DNA of 64,000 nt from Actinocrinis sp035653575. Its GTDB lineage: Bacteria; Actinomycetota; Actinomycetes; Streptomycetales; Catenulisporaceae. The notes beneath the pieces were generated by a model that was given only the letters and a program-made list of their open reading frames with translations, did no database searches and had not been told where the DNA came from. This document shows positions 18,791 through 27,616 of the stretch, one piece after another. Both the position numbers and the translations under genes were made by a program. The DNA lies in NCBI RefSeq assembly GCF_035653575.1, contig NZ_DASRBQ010000009.1, positions 1 to 64,000 of the forward strand, given 5' to 3'. How positions within the stretch are numbered: the stretch's first letter is position 1; each line of letters begins with the position of its first letter.

Positions 18791-20617
18791 TCAGTCCGGC
18801 AGGCTCGCCTCCGCCGCCAGCAGCTGGTCGTACGCTGCGACGATCGCCAGTGCGCGCTTGGGCACGGTGATCTCATGGTTATACGACGAGCGCAGCAGGT
18901 ACCGAGCGAGCGCCGTATGCCACTCCCAGGCGTGAGTGCGGTACTCACCCTCCCCGGACATTCCAGGGCAAAACGCGCGAAGGTTACCGGTTAGCCAATT
19001 GAGCGCGGCCAGGGCTGCCGCCGTCCCATCGCCGGTCACCTTGCGCTCGGGCAGATCCGAGGCGTCTTGGCCGGGCGGCCGCGTGACGCCCTCGGCGCGC
19101 GGCGTACCTTCGCCAGTCGGCATGTGAGTGAACTGCGTCGCCATGAAATCGGCCGGATCAGGTACCGCTGGCGCCGAGTCCTCGGGCGGATCGAGCAGCG
19201 GCTCAAGGCGGCCCAGTCGCGCCGCGACCACGCGCCAGCGCTCGAATCCGGTGAAGAACATCGACTCGGTGGCCGGATCCACGCTGTGCATCAGCAGGTC
19301 CACCGCCAGCCGCGCCGGATCGGTCGCCCAGTGTGCGTGCGCGAAGCGGCTCGCGTCGATGACCGCGGGCTCCGGATGGCGCCCCTCGTAGACCAGCACG
19401 TTGGTGCCGTGCAGGTGCCCGTGAGAGAACACGCCGTAGGTACGCCTTGCGGCCGTGCGCTGCGCGTCCGCTTCGCCGATCCGGCCTTCCGCCACGAACC
19501 CGGTAACCCGCTCGGTCAAGTCCTCGACCAGGGATTCGGCCAGCCGGCAGCCGTCCGGATGCGTGAGCACCGGCGCCAGTTGCTTGACCGCGTGCAGTAC
19601 CCGGCGCTGCCGGTAGTAGGGGGTGCGCAGGAGATCGGCCGGCGAGTCGATCTCCTGCGCGGTGTCCGCGTACACGCCCCCGAGTCCGTCGGTGAACAAG
19701 GCCGCGAACACGTCTTCCACTGCGGCGTCAGATGCGCCGCGCGCCAGCCACTCCCGCAGCGTCAGGGCACTGCCCTCCAACTGCGCGGCCAGCGCATACC
19801 AGCCGTTGACCGGACCGACCGGGTACGGCGGTGCCTGCTTGGCCAGAAGCGACTGGCGCAGCATTCCCCACGCCTCCGCGGAGCGCTGTGCCTCCCGCTC
19901 CAGCGCGTCTTTATCCAGGCTGACCTTGAGCACGTGATGTGTACGCACGCCGCTGTTGTCCAACGCAGCCGTCACCGCACAAACTGCCGCGCCTGAATAG
20001 CCGGTCGCGATGTAACCCAGACTCATGTTGCGTGTGGTGCGGCCCGCTGCTTGCAGGATGCGCGCGTAGAGACGGCACAGCGTCGGTTCGCCGACCGCGT
20101 GCACGAAGGTCTGGATGTCCGGGTCGAACTCGTCGTAGGTCACCGCGATCGGCGCGACCGCCCCGGTGTCCAGCAGGTGGTTGTGGATCTCGGTGGCGAT
20201 CGCGGAGGGGCTGCTCTCCCGAGCCTCGACGCTGAACTCGTACCGCCGCAGCACCCGGTGCGCTCCGCACCGGCGGGCTTCGTCGAGCAGGTCTGGACGG
20301 TGGGCCTGGCCGCTGCTGATCGCCAGGATGAACGCGCCGGGGAAGCGCTCGCGGGCGTCGCAGATGAGGTTGAGCCCAGGCTGCGCGGCCGCCGCACCGG
20401 CCCCGTCCCGCGCAGCCGCCGGCAGGTCCACGACGATCAGGTCGTAGGCCGCGCCCGGCACCGAGAAGAGTTCGCGCACCCGGCCGGCGTCCTTCGCCGC
20501 CGTCCACATCACGTGCCAGCCGAGCTGGGCGAACGGATGGCGCAGGCGCTCGGGCAAGGCGGTGAGGTTGTCCTCGTCCTCATCGATGAGCAAAGCCTGG
20601 ATGGAGTCCACGGTCAC
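18791..20617 (-). CDS. Receiver domain fused to APH-like kinase fold with altered catalytic loop
   Basis: A 608-residue protein. Residues 5-150 form a receiver: acidic pocket IDEDEDN (D12), acceptor D64 in IVVDLP, and Arg where the conserved Lys usually is. Residues about 160-470 follow an aminoglycoside-phosphotransferase-like kinase pattern: HVLKVSL (K231), E241, a catalytic loop at HGHLHGTNVLV (399-409) and VIDASRF with D421. The loop normally reads HGDLH; here the catalytic Asp is His (H401, codon CAC), so it may be a pseudokinase or use altered chemistry. The last 130 residues are helical and unassigned. Its start overlaps the stop of the 1642-residue gene by 4 nt, so the two proteins are made together. 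The substrate is unknown. Confidence 0.85.
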   Translation of the reverse strand: MTVDSIQALLIDEDEDNLTALPERLRHPFAQLGWHVMWTAAKDAGRVRELFSVPGAAYDLIVVDLPAAARDGAGAAAAQPGLNLICDARERFPGAFILAISSGQAHRPDLLDEARRCGAHRVLRRYEFSVEARESSPSAIATEIHNHLLDTGAVAPIAVTYDEFDPDIQTFVHAVGEPTLCRLYARILQAAGRTTRNMSLGYIATGYSGAAVCAVTAALDNSGVRTHHVLKVSLDKDALEREAQRSAEAWGMLRQSLLAKQAPPYPVGPVNGWYALAAQLEGSALTLREWLARGASDAAVEDVFAALFTDGLGGVYADTAQEIDSPADLLRTPYYRQRRVLHAVKQLAPVLTHPDGCRLAESLVEDLTERVTGFVAEGRIGEADAQRTAARRTYGVFSHGHLHGTNVLVYEGRHPEPAVIDASRFAHAHWATDPARLAVDLLMHSVDPATESMFFTGFERWRVVAARLGRLEPLLDPPEDSAPAVPDPADFMATQFTHMPTGEGTPRAEGVTRPPGQDASDLPERKVTGDGTAAALAALNWLTGNLRAFCPGMSGEGEYRTHAWEWHTALARYLLRSSYNHEITVPKRALAIVAAYDQLLAAEASLPD

Positions 20618-23600
20618 GCGCCCCGCTCCAGACGGCTGTACTCGGCGGCGCCGCTGCGGGCTGCGGCACTGTGCTCGAGGTCGCCGTAATGAACCGCATC
20701 GTGATCATCACTGCCGTGATCCTCGACGCCGTTCTGCTCGCCGCCATCGCGTTCCGCGACGTGGAGTTCGATTGCCCGACGCTCGGCGGTCGAGCGTTCG
20801 AAGACGGAGTGCTCGCCGCTGTCGCTGTCGAGCGGCGCGCCGGACCAGGGTCGCAGCGCAATGACCGCCTCGTAAGTCCAGCCGTCGGTGCTCAGTGCCC
20901 GGCCGGTCAGCCAGCCGCCGAACGGCCGCAGCGCGCGGGCCAACGCCGCCAGACCGCGCCCGGGCTCCGGACCCGGCAGTGCCCCGGAGTTGCAGATGAC
21001 CAGCTGCACGCCGTCCGGCGCGGGACGGCGGATGCTCACCTCGAACAGGGGCTCGTCGTCGTCAGCGTCCTCATCGGCGGCGAAACGGCACCGCGCGTTG
21101 TCCAGCACGTGCCCGACCACCTCGGCGAGCAGGTCGCGCGGGCAGAACACGGGCACGGCCAGATCGCCGGAAAGCTTCGTCGTGGCGCTCAGCCCGCGCT
21201 CCTCGACGGCGGCGTGCACGACGTCGCCGACCAGAGCCGGGACCGACCGCACCAAGTGCACCAGCTGCGCCGGCGAGTCCGTACCCGGCCGGTGCGTGGC
21301 GAACAACGCGTTGTACCACCAGCCGATCCGGTCCAGCAGATCCCGCCGCTGCGCCCGCCACCGGCCGTCCTCCGGACGCCTCGGCTCCCGAACCAGGCTG
21401 CTGAGACGCTCGGAGAGCCCGAGCAGACCCGCCGCGCTCGCGCCGGACAGCTCGACGAACCGCTCCTGATCCCGCCGCCCGAGCAGCTCGGCAGCGTAGT
21501 CCCCGGCCAGGATCTCGCGCAGCCTGGGCAGGAAGGCCAGCACTCGCTCCTCGACCAGCCGCGTGCACTCCCGCAGGTCCGCCTCGGCCGCCGCGGTCCG
21601 CTCCCGGCTCGGCTCGGCGACCTGCAGGTCCTCGACGAAGTCGCGCACCCGCAGCAGCCGCGACTCGAAGCGGTGCCGCAGCGCCGCCTCACACCACTGC
21701 GCGGACAGCCGAGCCCAGGCCTCGCGCGGGTCGTCGAGCCGGGGCCGCGGCTTGAGCTCGGTCAGCAGGATCAGCTGCCTGATGACGTGCACGTAGTCCT
21801 CGGCCAGCGGCCGGTCCAGATCCACTCGCGCGTCCTCGAGGTACTCGCGGCAGCGAATCAGGCTCTTGCGCAGCTCGCCGAGATCGACCGGCGAGTCATG
21901 CCGCGGCCGGCGCGCCAGGCGGTACGCCTCCAGGCAGACCTGATCGACGACGACCGGCTCGTCCACGCCCAGCTCGATCAGATCGGGCAGCACCGCGGCG
22001 AAGCGGTCCGGAGCGGCGGCGGCCAGCACCATCACGGCCTGCGCGCGCAGCCACGGCGGCTCGGGCGCCGGATTGTCCAGCTCGTCGAGACAGCAGCGGG
22101 CCAGCTGCTCGCGCGCGGCGCCATAGCGCAGCGGCGGCAGCTTGAGCCAGCCGCGCTCGGCGGCCAACAGCCTGGTCAGCCCGCGGCGGCCCCACACCGA
22201 GTCCGGCGAGGACTGATTGAGCGCGGCGATCCGGTCCAACACCTCCTGGCGCGCTCCGGTGTCGTGCAGCGCCCGGCGCAGCTGTCCGCGCCACCGCAGG
22301 TAATCGATCGCGTCGTCGCCAAGCAGCGGAACCCCGAACAGGTCGGCCGGGGCGCTCTCGAACAGCTCCTCGCGGCGCCGCGGCCGCAGCAGTTCGTCCA
22401 GTCGGTCCACGTGCCGGCGCAGCCGCAGCGGCGCCTCGGCCACGTCCGCGTATTTCTCGCGCGTGGCGCACACGCCGCATTCGTGGGCGCCCAGGCCGCC
22501 GATGCTCGTCGCGCTGATGAACTGGACCGCGACCGGGATGTCGGAGCCGCGGGTCGCGCGGGTGCCGGTCGGTTCCGCCGAGACGGCACTCAGCGACGCC
22601 AGCAGCCCGCTGTCATGCTCGGGCAGCAGATCCAGCAGTACCACCGCCACGATCCGCTCGGCGCCGGCTCGTACCGCATGCCGGATCAGCGCTTGCAACG
22701 TGCGGCCGGTGCGCGCCGAATAATCCACGATCAGCAGCGTGCGCGGGCGCGGCGGCTGTTCCTGGCCGGAGGAGTTCGACCAGACCGCTCCGTGGCTTAG
22801 GTGCTGGATGCCGACCGGCGCGCTGACGCTTTGCCCGCCCTCCGAAAGCCGCGTCCGGGCCGCGTGCGCGAGCAGCCCGGCTTTCGACCGTTTCTCGCCG
22901 GGATACCAGATCTGGATCGCGTCTTCGGGCCGCCCCGGATCGGCGCGATGATGCACCCGGGCGAGACCGCGCTGGATGGCGTCGACCAGGACGTCCGTGA
23001 TGCGTGTGCGGGCGTCGTCGCGGCGGAACATCCGCTCCAGGTCGATCGAGGCGCTCGCGTGCATCCGCCGCGGGTACTCGATGTGCCCGATCCGCAGCGC
23101 GCCGGCCGGCGACTCCGGCTGCGGCGCGCACCAGTACAGCAGCTCCTCTTCGCTCATCGGCAGCCGCTCGGGTGCGCGCGCGGGAGCCGGGCGCAGCGAG
23201 ACCGGGTCGATGTCGACGATGGCGGGAGGCGCGCCCGCGCCCGGAACAAGGGCCTGCAGGCGATGCATGCGGCCCACCCGCTCCGACTGCTCGGCCTGGC
23301 CGGCCTCGAGGTCGATTTCGGCCAGCGCGACGACCGGGATCTCCCGGTTCAGCACCTTGATCCGCCCGCGCTTGACCCGCGCGTCGACCGCGCACGCGAT
23401 GACCACGGGCTCGGCGTGCTCGACGATCTCCGCCACCGCGCGCCGCACCGTGTTCTCGGTGAGGATCAGATCCGCGCACAGCACCACGCGCGCCTCGCCG
23501 GGCACGTCCCCGGCGGTCGGCCAGCCGCCGCGATCATGCTCGGAACTCGCCGGATAGGTCCGATCACCGAGGGCCAGGCATTCGCTCAACCGCGTCGCCA

Positions 23601-25542
23601 GACGCGGCGGGCAGGTATGCGTTGGAGCGACCATGACCGGGCCGCGGCTCGGCGGCAGCGCGGCCAGTTCCGCCTGCACCGCGCGGGCGAGGGTGAACGC
23701 GGCCACGTCGAAACCGATCGTGCCGTCGAGCAGCCGGCCGACGTCCAGCCAGCGGTTCGTCACGGCGAGCGTGGGCGTGCGGAACATGCCACGGCGCACG
23801 CCCTTGCCGTGGCGGGCGGCCTCAGCGCTCAGTTCGCGCTGGGACGCGTCTGTCAGCGTGCTAAGGATGTGCAGCGGCGAGAGCAGCAGGATCAGGCTCT
23901 CACCCTCGACCGAGACCAGGTGCTTCTGATTGCGCAGGAAGCGCTCGAACTCCTCGCCCGACCCGCCCGCGCTCAGCCAGCGCTCGCGCGCCTCACCTAC
24001 CAGCGAGACGCCGCCGACGCTGGTCAACAGCTCCAGCACGGCGCGCACCGGCGCCGAGCCGCCGTGCCACAGTGGTCGGCCCTGAGCGCCGACCACCAAC
24101 ATGGCTCCGGCAGCGTGCCTGCCGTTCTTACCGCCCTTCTCGCCGCCGCCTTTCTCGGGGCCCGGCTTCTCGGGACCCGCTTTATCCGGACCGGCAGTAC
24201 CGGTGCCGTGCGCTTCCCCTCCTGGAACGCACGACTCCAGTACCTGCCAGGTGAGGTCCGGGAACACCGCCGCCACCGCCGCGCGCTCGGCGCCCTGCGC
24301 GAGGAAGTCCAGCGCCTGGCGTACCGATTCGCGGACGTTGCCGGCGGAACCCGGCCCAGCGTCGATCTCGCCGCCGAGCGAGACCGTGACCACAACCCCC
24401 GACGTGCGCGTACCCGAGATGCCGAGGCCGCCGCGGGTGCGAGAGATCGCCGCGGCGTACGCCGACCGATCCGCATCCGTGAGCCCTTGCCGCGGATCGA
24501 GCGCGCAGCCGAGCCAGCTCAGCCGGTGCGGCCGGTGTAACGCCGGATGGCCGCTCCAGTGCCCGGTGGGCGCGGCGAACCGCGGACCGACCGGCACGGT
24601 CGCCTCGAACAGCGTCTCGGGTGCGCCGCTGCCGCCGGCCACCAGGTGCAGCACCCGGCTCGCCCCCAGCTCCGGATCCGCCGGGAAGGCGGCGAACGCC
24701 GCTTCGCCGAACGCGCTGCCCGCGAAGTCGGGCCGGGCGAACGGATCCTCAGGTCCCGGCGGGTGGCCGCGGTCGAACAGCTGCCCGCCGACCAGCACGC
24801 GCGGGGTTCCGGGACTGCGTGACGCGGCCAGCCTGGCCGCGTTGTCGATCAGCTCGGCCAGGACCGTTTCACTGATCGCGCGTGCGTCGGCGGCCGAGAG
24901 GCCGAGGTCACTGAGTCCCTGCTCAACGGCGATGTACCGCGCGGCGCCGCGTAGGCCCGCGCCCTCCACCGGCTGAAGCCACTGTAACGGCAGCAACCTG
25001 CGCCGGTGGCCCACCGGCTCGACGGCCTGCTCACTACGGCCGGCCGCCACGTCCCCGGACGGTAGCTCATCGATTTCCTCCCCTTGTCCCGCGGCCCCGG
25101 CACCCCGCACTCGCACGGCATCCACCGGCCAGTGCGGCGCCTCCCGGAAACCGGCCTGCCGCATGAAGGCCCGCGCCTGGCCACGTCTGCCGGCCCGGTG
25201 CCTCGTGCGCCGCGTGCGAGACCAGGAGTCCGAGATCGCGCCGCCCGACCGCGCTTCCCGCTCCGGCAGGTCCCGCCCGCCCTGTTCCGACTGCCCCACT
25301 TCATGCGCGGGCAGCGTCACCGTCGCGCCCACCCCGGCCGCGACGGCCGCGTCCAGCAGCAGCAGCGCCCTGGCCAGCACGCCGAACTCCACATGTTCGA
25401 CCCTGCCGAAGTCCAGGTGCGGACCCCCGCGTGCGAAACCCCCGAGCCCGCCGCCCTCGCCGGCCGCCGCCCCTTCCGGGGCGTCGATCTCGGTGACCCA
25501 GGCGGCTGTACTCAGCACCGGGGGAAATCGGAACTCGGTCAT
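20614..25542 (-). CDS. Giant STAS/GHKL/PRTase/PRTase/GHKL signalling protein
   Basis: A 1642-residue cytoplasmic protein. Order: STAS-like segment (about 40-80) without the phospho-Ser; linker; first GHKL ATPase (about 180-320, N-box VLAELIDNAARL); unassigned region with a G-P-E-K repeat (450-475); first phosphoribosyltransferase-like domain (about 580-745) whose PRPP loop reads CADLILTENT (689-698); second PRTase-like domain (about 815-985) with loop VDYSARTGRT (939-948); Cys/His motif HECGVCATREKY (1020-1031); long helical region (1040-1440); second GHKL ATPase (about 1465-1570, VVGHVLDNARCRF and VICNSG); and an acidic His/Glu/Asp-rich tail. It overlaps the receiver-kinase gene by ATGA. I know of no characterised protein with this whole set. 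Possible roles are nucleotide sensing, a base- or ribosyl-transfer modification, or a stress/defence signalling hub. Confidence 0.85.
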   Translation of the reverse strand: MTEFRFPPVLSTAAWVTEIDAPEGAAAGEGGGLGGFARGGPHLDFGRVEHVEFGVLARALLLLDAAVAAGVGATVTLPAHEVGQSEQGGRDLPEREARSGGAISDSWSRTRRTRHRAGRRGQARAFMRQAGFREAPHWPVDAVRVRGAGAAGQGEEIDELPSGDVAAGRSEQAVEPVGHRRRLLPLQWLQPVEGAGLRGAARYIAVEQGLSDLGLSAADARAISETVLAELIDNAARLAASRSPGTPRVLVGGQLFDRGHPPGPEDPFARPDFAGSAFGEAAFAAFPADPELGASRVLHLVAGGSGAPETLFEATVPVGPRFAAPTGHWSGHPALHRPHRLSWLGCALDPRQGLTDADRSAYAAAISRTRGGLGISGTRTSGVVVTVSLGGEIDAGPGSAGNVRESVRQALDFLAQGAERAAVAAVFPDLTWQVLESCVPGGEAHGTGTAGPDKAGPEKPGPEKGGGEKGGKNGRHAAGAMLVVGAQGRPLWHGGSAPVRAVLELLTSVGGVSLVGEARERWLSAGGSGEEFERFLRNQKHLVSVEGESLILLLSPLHILSTLTDASQRELSAEAARHGKGVRRGMFRTPTLAVTNRWLDVGRLLDGTIGFDVAAFTLARAVQAELAALPPSRGPVMVAPTHTCPPRLATRLSECLALGDRTYPASSEHDRGGWPTAGDVPGEARVVLCADLILTENTVRRAVAEIVEHAEPVVIACAVDARVKRGRIKVLNREIPVVALAEIDLEAGQAEQSERVGRMHRLQALVPGAGAPPAIVDIDPVSLRPAPARAPERLPMSEEELLYWCAPQPESPAGALRIGHIEYPRRMHASASIDLERMFRRDDARTRITDVLVDAIQRGLARVHHRADPGRPEDAIQIWYPGEKRSKAGLLAHAARTRLSEGGQSVSAPVGIQHLSHGAVWSNSSGQEQPPRPRTLLIVDYSARTGRTLQALIRHAVRAGAERIVAVVLLDLLPEHDSGLLASLSAVSAEPTGTRATRGSDIPVAVQFISATSIGGLGAHECGVCATREKYADVAEAPLRLRRHVDRLDELLRPRRREELFESAPADLFGVPLLGDDAIDYLRWRGQLRRALHDTGARQEVLDRIAALNQSSPDSVWGRRGLTRLLAAERGWLKLPPLRYGAAREQLARCCLDELDNPAPEPPWLRAQAVMVLAAAAPDRFAAVLPDLIELGVDEPVVVDQVCLEAYRLARRPRHDSPVDLGELRKSLIRCREYLEDARVDLDRPLAEDYVHVIRQLILLTELKPRPRLDDPREAWARLSAQWCEAALRHRFESRLLRVRDFVEDLQVAEPSRERTAAAEADLRECTRLVEERVLAFLPRLREILAGDYAAELLGRRDQERFVELSGASAAGLLGLSERLSSLVREPRRPEDGRWRAQRRDLLDRIGWWYNALFATHRPGTDSPAQLVHLVRSVPALVGDVVHAAVEERGLSATTKLSGDLAVPVFCPRDLLAEVVGHVLDNARCRFAADEDADDDEPLFEVSIRRPAPDGVQLVICNSGALPGPEPGRGLAALARALRPFGGWLTGRALSTDGWTYEAVIALRPWSGAPLDSDSGEHSVFERSTAERRAIELHVAERDGGEQNGVEDHGSDDHDAVHYGDLEHSAAARSGAAEYSRLERGA

Positions 25543-25828
25543 CCGCCACTCTGCGTACTCGATACGGAGCCTGCTCGGCCGCGGGCGGCGCCCGTGTCCT
25601 CCACGGCCGCCTTGCGATGCCTCGCGCGGGTCCTACAGTGACATGGGTCACCTCGGAAACAGCCCCGGAGTCGGACACGGTCGGACAGCGACGGACACGG
25701 GCGGCCGAAAGGGCAGTCCCGTTCCCCCATTTGGCGGAGTCCGGTCAAAGACCGCTCGCGGACCGCGATTTCCGCTGGCGACGGTTACCCTGACGGAGCG
25801 TTACGTCAGTTCACGGACAGGGCGGCAG
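25543..25828. promoter_or_regulatory. Divergent control region with palindrome and GGACA direct repeats
   Basis: This 286-bp gap separates the giant signalling gene (-) from the HTH gene (+). GTGACATGGGTCAC (25638-25651) is a palindrome with 5-bp arms. Three GGACA boxes follow between about 25676 and 25700. The region just before 25829 contains ACCCTGACGG and CGTTACGTCAG, but I cannot place a convincing -35/-10 pair. It is the natural place for the HTH protein to act on both genes. Confidence 0.4.
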
Positions 25829-27163
25829 ATGGATCGGCTGGGCGGCGGCGCCTCCTTTCCCGAGGATCTGGGGCTCCGGAACCTGGAGACCCTGGAGGAC
25901 CTCGGCGATTCGCTGCGCCGATTGCGCCGCAGATATGCGCGGCGCCGTAGCGACGCCTTGTTGTCCTATCGGTATTTGGCGGAGAAAACCGGTTACGCGC
26001 ACGGCGTGATCGGCGGTTATTTCTCCGGCAAGGTGCTGCCGCCGCCGGACAAACTCGACGTCATCGTCGTACTGCTGGGCGCGGACAGCTCCGAACGACT
26101 CGCCTTCGCGGCCGCGCGAGACGCGATCGAGGAGCGCCGCCGCCGTCCGTCCGAGTCCGCCCCAGGCTCGGCGGCGGGCGCCGGGGGAGCGAATGGACAC
26201 GGCGGATCGCATTCGCCTGGCGCCGGCCGCTCCCCTACCCCAGCCGCCGCGGCGAGCAGTTACCTCTACGACCTGCTCACAAGGCCGGGCCGTTACCGCA
26301 CGCAGTGGCGCTCGTTGCTTGTCCCAGGTAAGGGCGCGGTCGACGCGATTGCCGAGGTGATCGCCCGCTCGCTGGCCGATCGCGGAGCCGAGGACGCGGA
26401 CCAGGACCTGGTGAAGCTGCGCGGCAGGGTCTCCCGCGCGCTGGCCGGCAACAGCCCGGACACGGTGCTGAGCAGCGCCACCCTCAATTGGTTCGCGGAC
26501 GCCTTCGATATCGCCCCCGACGACGCGGACCGGCTGCGGTTTCTGCACGCGGGTTCGTCGAGCATCCGCTATGTGCGCGGCGATGCGCAGGAGACCGACC
26601 TGCCGATCTTCGACGCGCCACCGGCGCGTCACCGCACGGTGGACCTGCGCGAGTACCACTACCTCGGTCCGGACGGTCTGCCGGTGCAGCACCGTACCGA
26701 TCAGGTCCTCGAGGCGACCGAGGACGGCCTCGACCGGTACACGTACATGGTCGACACGAACATGCTGACTCTCGATGTACAGACCGGCGGCGTCCCCGGC
26801 CTGCCGTACCAGCTACGCGCGCGAGACGGCAACGTGTACCACGCGATTGACATCCTGCTTGAGCGCCCGCTGCCGCGCGGCGCCACGGCGGTGCTCAACT
26901 ACACCGCGACCTTTCGTTACGAGGAGGCTCCGCCCACCGAGATGCGGCGGGTGTTTCGCCGCAAGGTCGACAACTACCTGCTGTGGATCCACTTCCACCC
27001 GGACATGGTGCCGAGCAAGCTGTGGTGGGCGGAGTGGAACGGCGTGGTCAACAGCTCGATCACGCACCGTGAACCGATGACGCTCAATTCGTCGAACGAG
27101 GCGCACCGCTTCCTGGAGGGTGGTGTCGCGCAGGCCGTGGTCGGTTTCTACTGGGAGTGGTGA
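25829..27163 (+). CDS. HTH regulator with C-terminal beta-rich domain, divergent from the giant signalling operon
   Basis: A 444-residue protein. Residues 25-90 form an XRE-like helix-turn-helix (LSYRYLAEKTGYAHGVIGGYFSGKVLPP). A Gly/Ser/Pro linker runs from about 110 to 150. A second, divergent HTH-like helical unit is at about 155-250 (GRVSRALAGNSPDTVLSSATLNWFADAFDIA). The C-terminal 190 residues are beta-rich with many aromatics (REYHYLGPDG, YTYMVDTNMLTLDVQTG, WIHFHPDMVPSKLWWAEWNG) and may bind a ligand or protein. I do not recognise the C-terminal family. The start is chosen at ATG 25829; upstream in-frame residues look non-coding. Its divergence from the giant gene suggests it controls that operon. 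Confidence 0.75.
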   Translation: MDRLGGGASFPEDLGLRNLETLEDLGDSLRRLRRRYARRRSDALLSYRYLAEKTGYAHGVIGGYFSGKVLPPPDKLDVIVVLLGADSSERLAFAAARDAIEERRRRPSESAPGSAAGAGGANGHGGSHSPGAGRSPTPAAAASSYLYDLLTRPGRYRTQWRSLLVPGKGAVDAIAEVIARSLADRGAEDADQDLVKLRGRVSRALAGNSPDTVLSSATLNWFADAFDIAPDDADRLRFLHAGSSSIRYVRGDAQETDLPIFDAPPARHRTVDLREYHYLGPDGLPVQHRTDQVLEATEDGLDRYTYMVDTNMLTLDVQTGGVPGLPYQLRARDGNVYHAIDILLERPLPRGATAVLNYTATFRYEEAPPTEMRRVFRRKVDNYLLWIHFHPDMVPSKLWWAEWNGVVNSSITHREPMTLNSSNEAHRFLEGGVAQAVVGFYWEW

Positions 27164-27266
27164 CGAGCCGACTCAGCCGCAGGCCCGACGCGTGGACGGG
27201 ATCGGACGCGTCGGCGTTTTCCTGTCCGGGGTCGGAATTGTCGGAGGTCTGCTCCACACTGGCGGT

Positions 27267-27500
27267 ATGTGCAGAAGCATCAAGACCCTTCGCCCGCCGA
27301 TGACCCTGGACGTCGGCGAGGAGGACGTCCGGGCCGCGGCGCTCCAGTACGTCCGCAAGGTCTCCGGGTTCCGGGCCCCCGCCGCGCACAACCGCGCCGC
27401 GTTCGACGAGGCGGTCGAGACGATCGCCGCGGCTACCGCGCAACTGCTTGACGCCTTGGAGGTGCGTGGCGCGACGAGCCGAGCCACCGCGCCGTCCTGA
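27267..27500 (+). CDS. DUF2277 family small protein
   Basis: A 77-residue protein starting MCRSIKTLRPP, the hallmark opening of DUF2277. The core AAALQYVRKVSGFRAPAAHNRAAFDEAV also matches this widespread actinobacterial family. Its function is unknown. I place the start at ATG 27267, because every family member begins with this Met-Cys-Arg. Upstream in-frame sequence overlaps the intergenic region and is not conserved. Confidence 0.92.
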   Translation: MCRSIKTLRPPMTLDVGEEDVRAAALQYVRKVSGFRAPAAHNRAAFDEAVETIAAATAQLLDALEVRGATSRATAPS

Positions 27501-27616
27501 GTAGTCGCCGTCGCCTTGAGTCGTCGCCTTGGTCGGATCACCTTTGACAGCATGGATCCGAGCCGGTAAGAACGAGCGGCCGAATCCGATTCAAGGTTCT
27601 TCGATTGTGGGGGAAC

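Noticed and set aside
20671..24540. Two long plus-strand frames (709 and 579 codons) opposite the giant signalling gene
   Set aside because: Their composition is Arg/Gln/His-rich without motifs, and they mirror the third-codon GC bias of the real minus-strand gene.
25163..25828. N-terminal extension of the HTH gene into the divergent gap
   Set aside because: It overlaps the start of the giant gene and reads as non-coding Arg/Pro/Ser-rich sequence.
18791..27163. Mobile defence island with integrase or attachment sites
   Set aside because: No integrase, transposase, tRNA or direct-repeat boundary is visible, and GC content and codon use match the surroundings.
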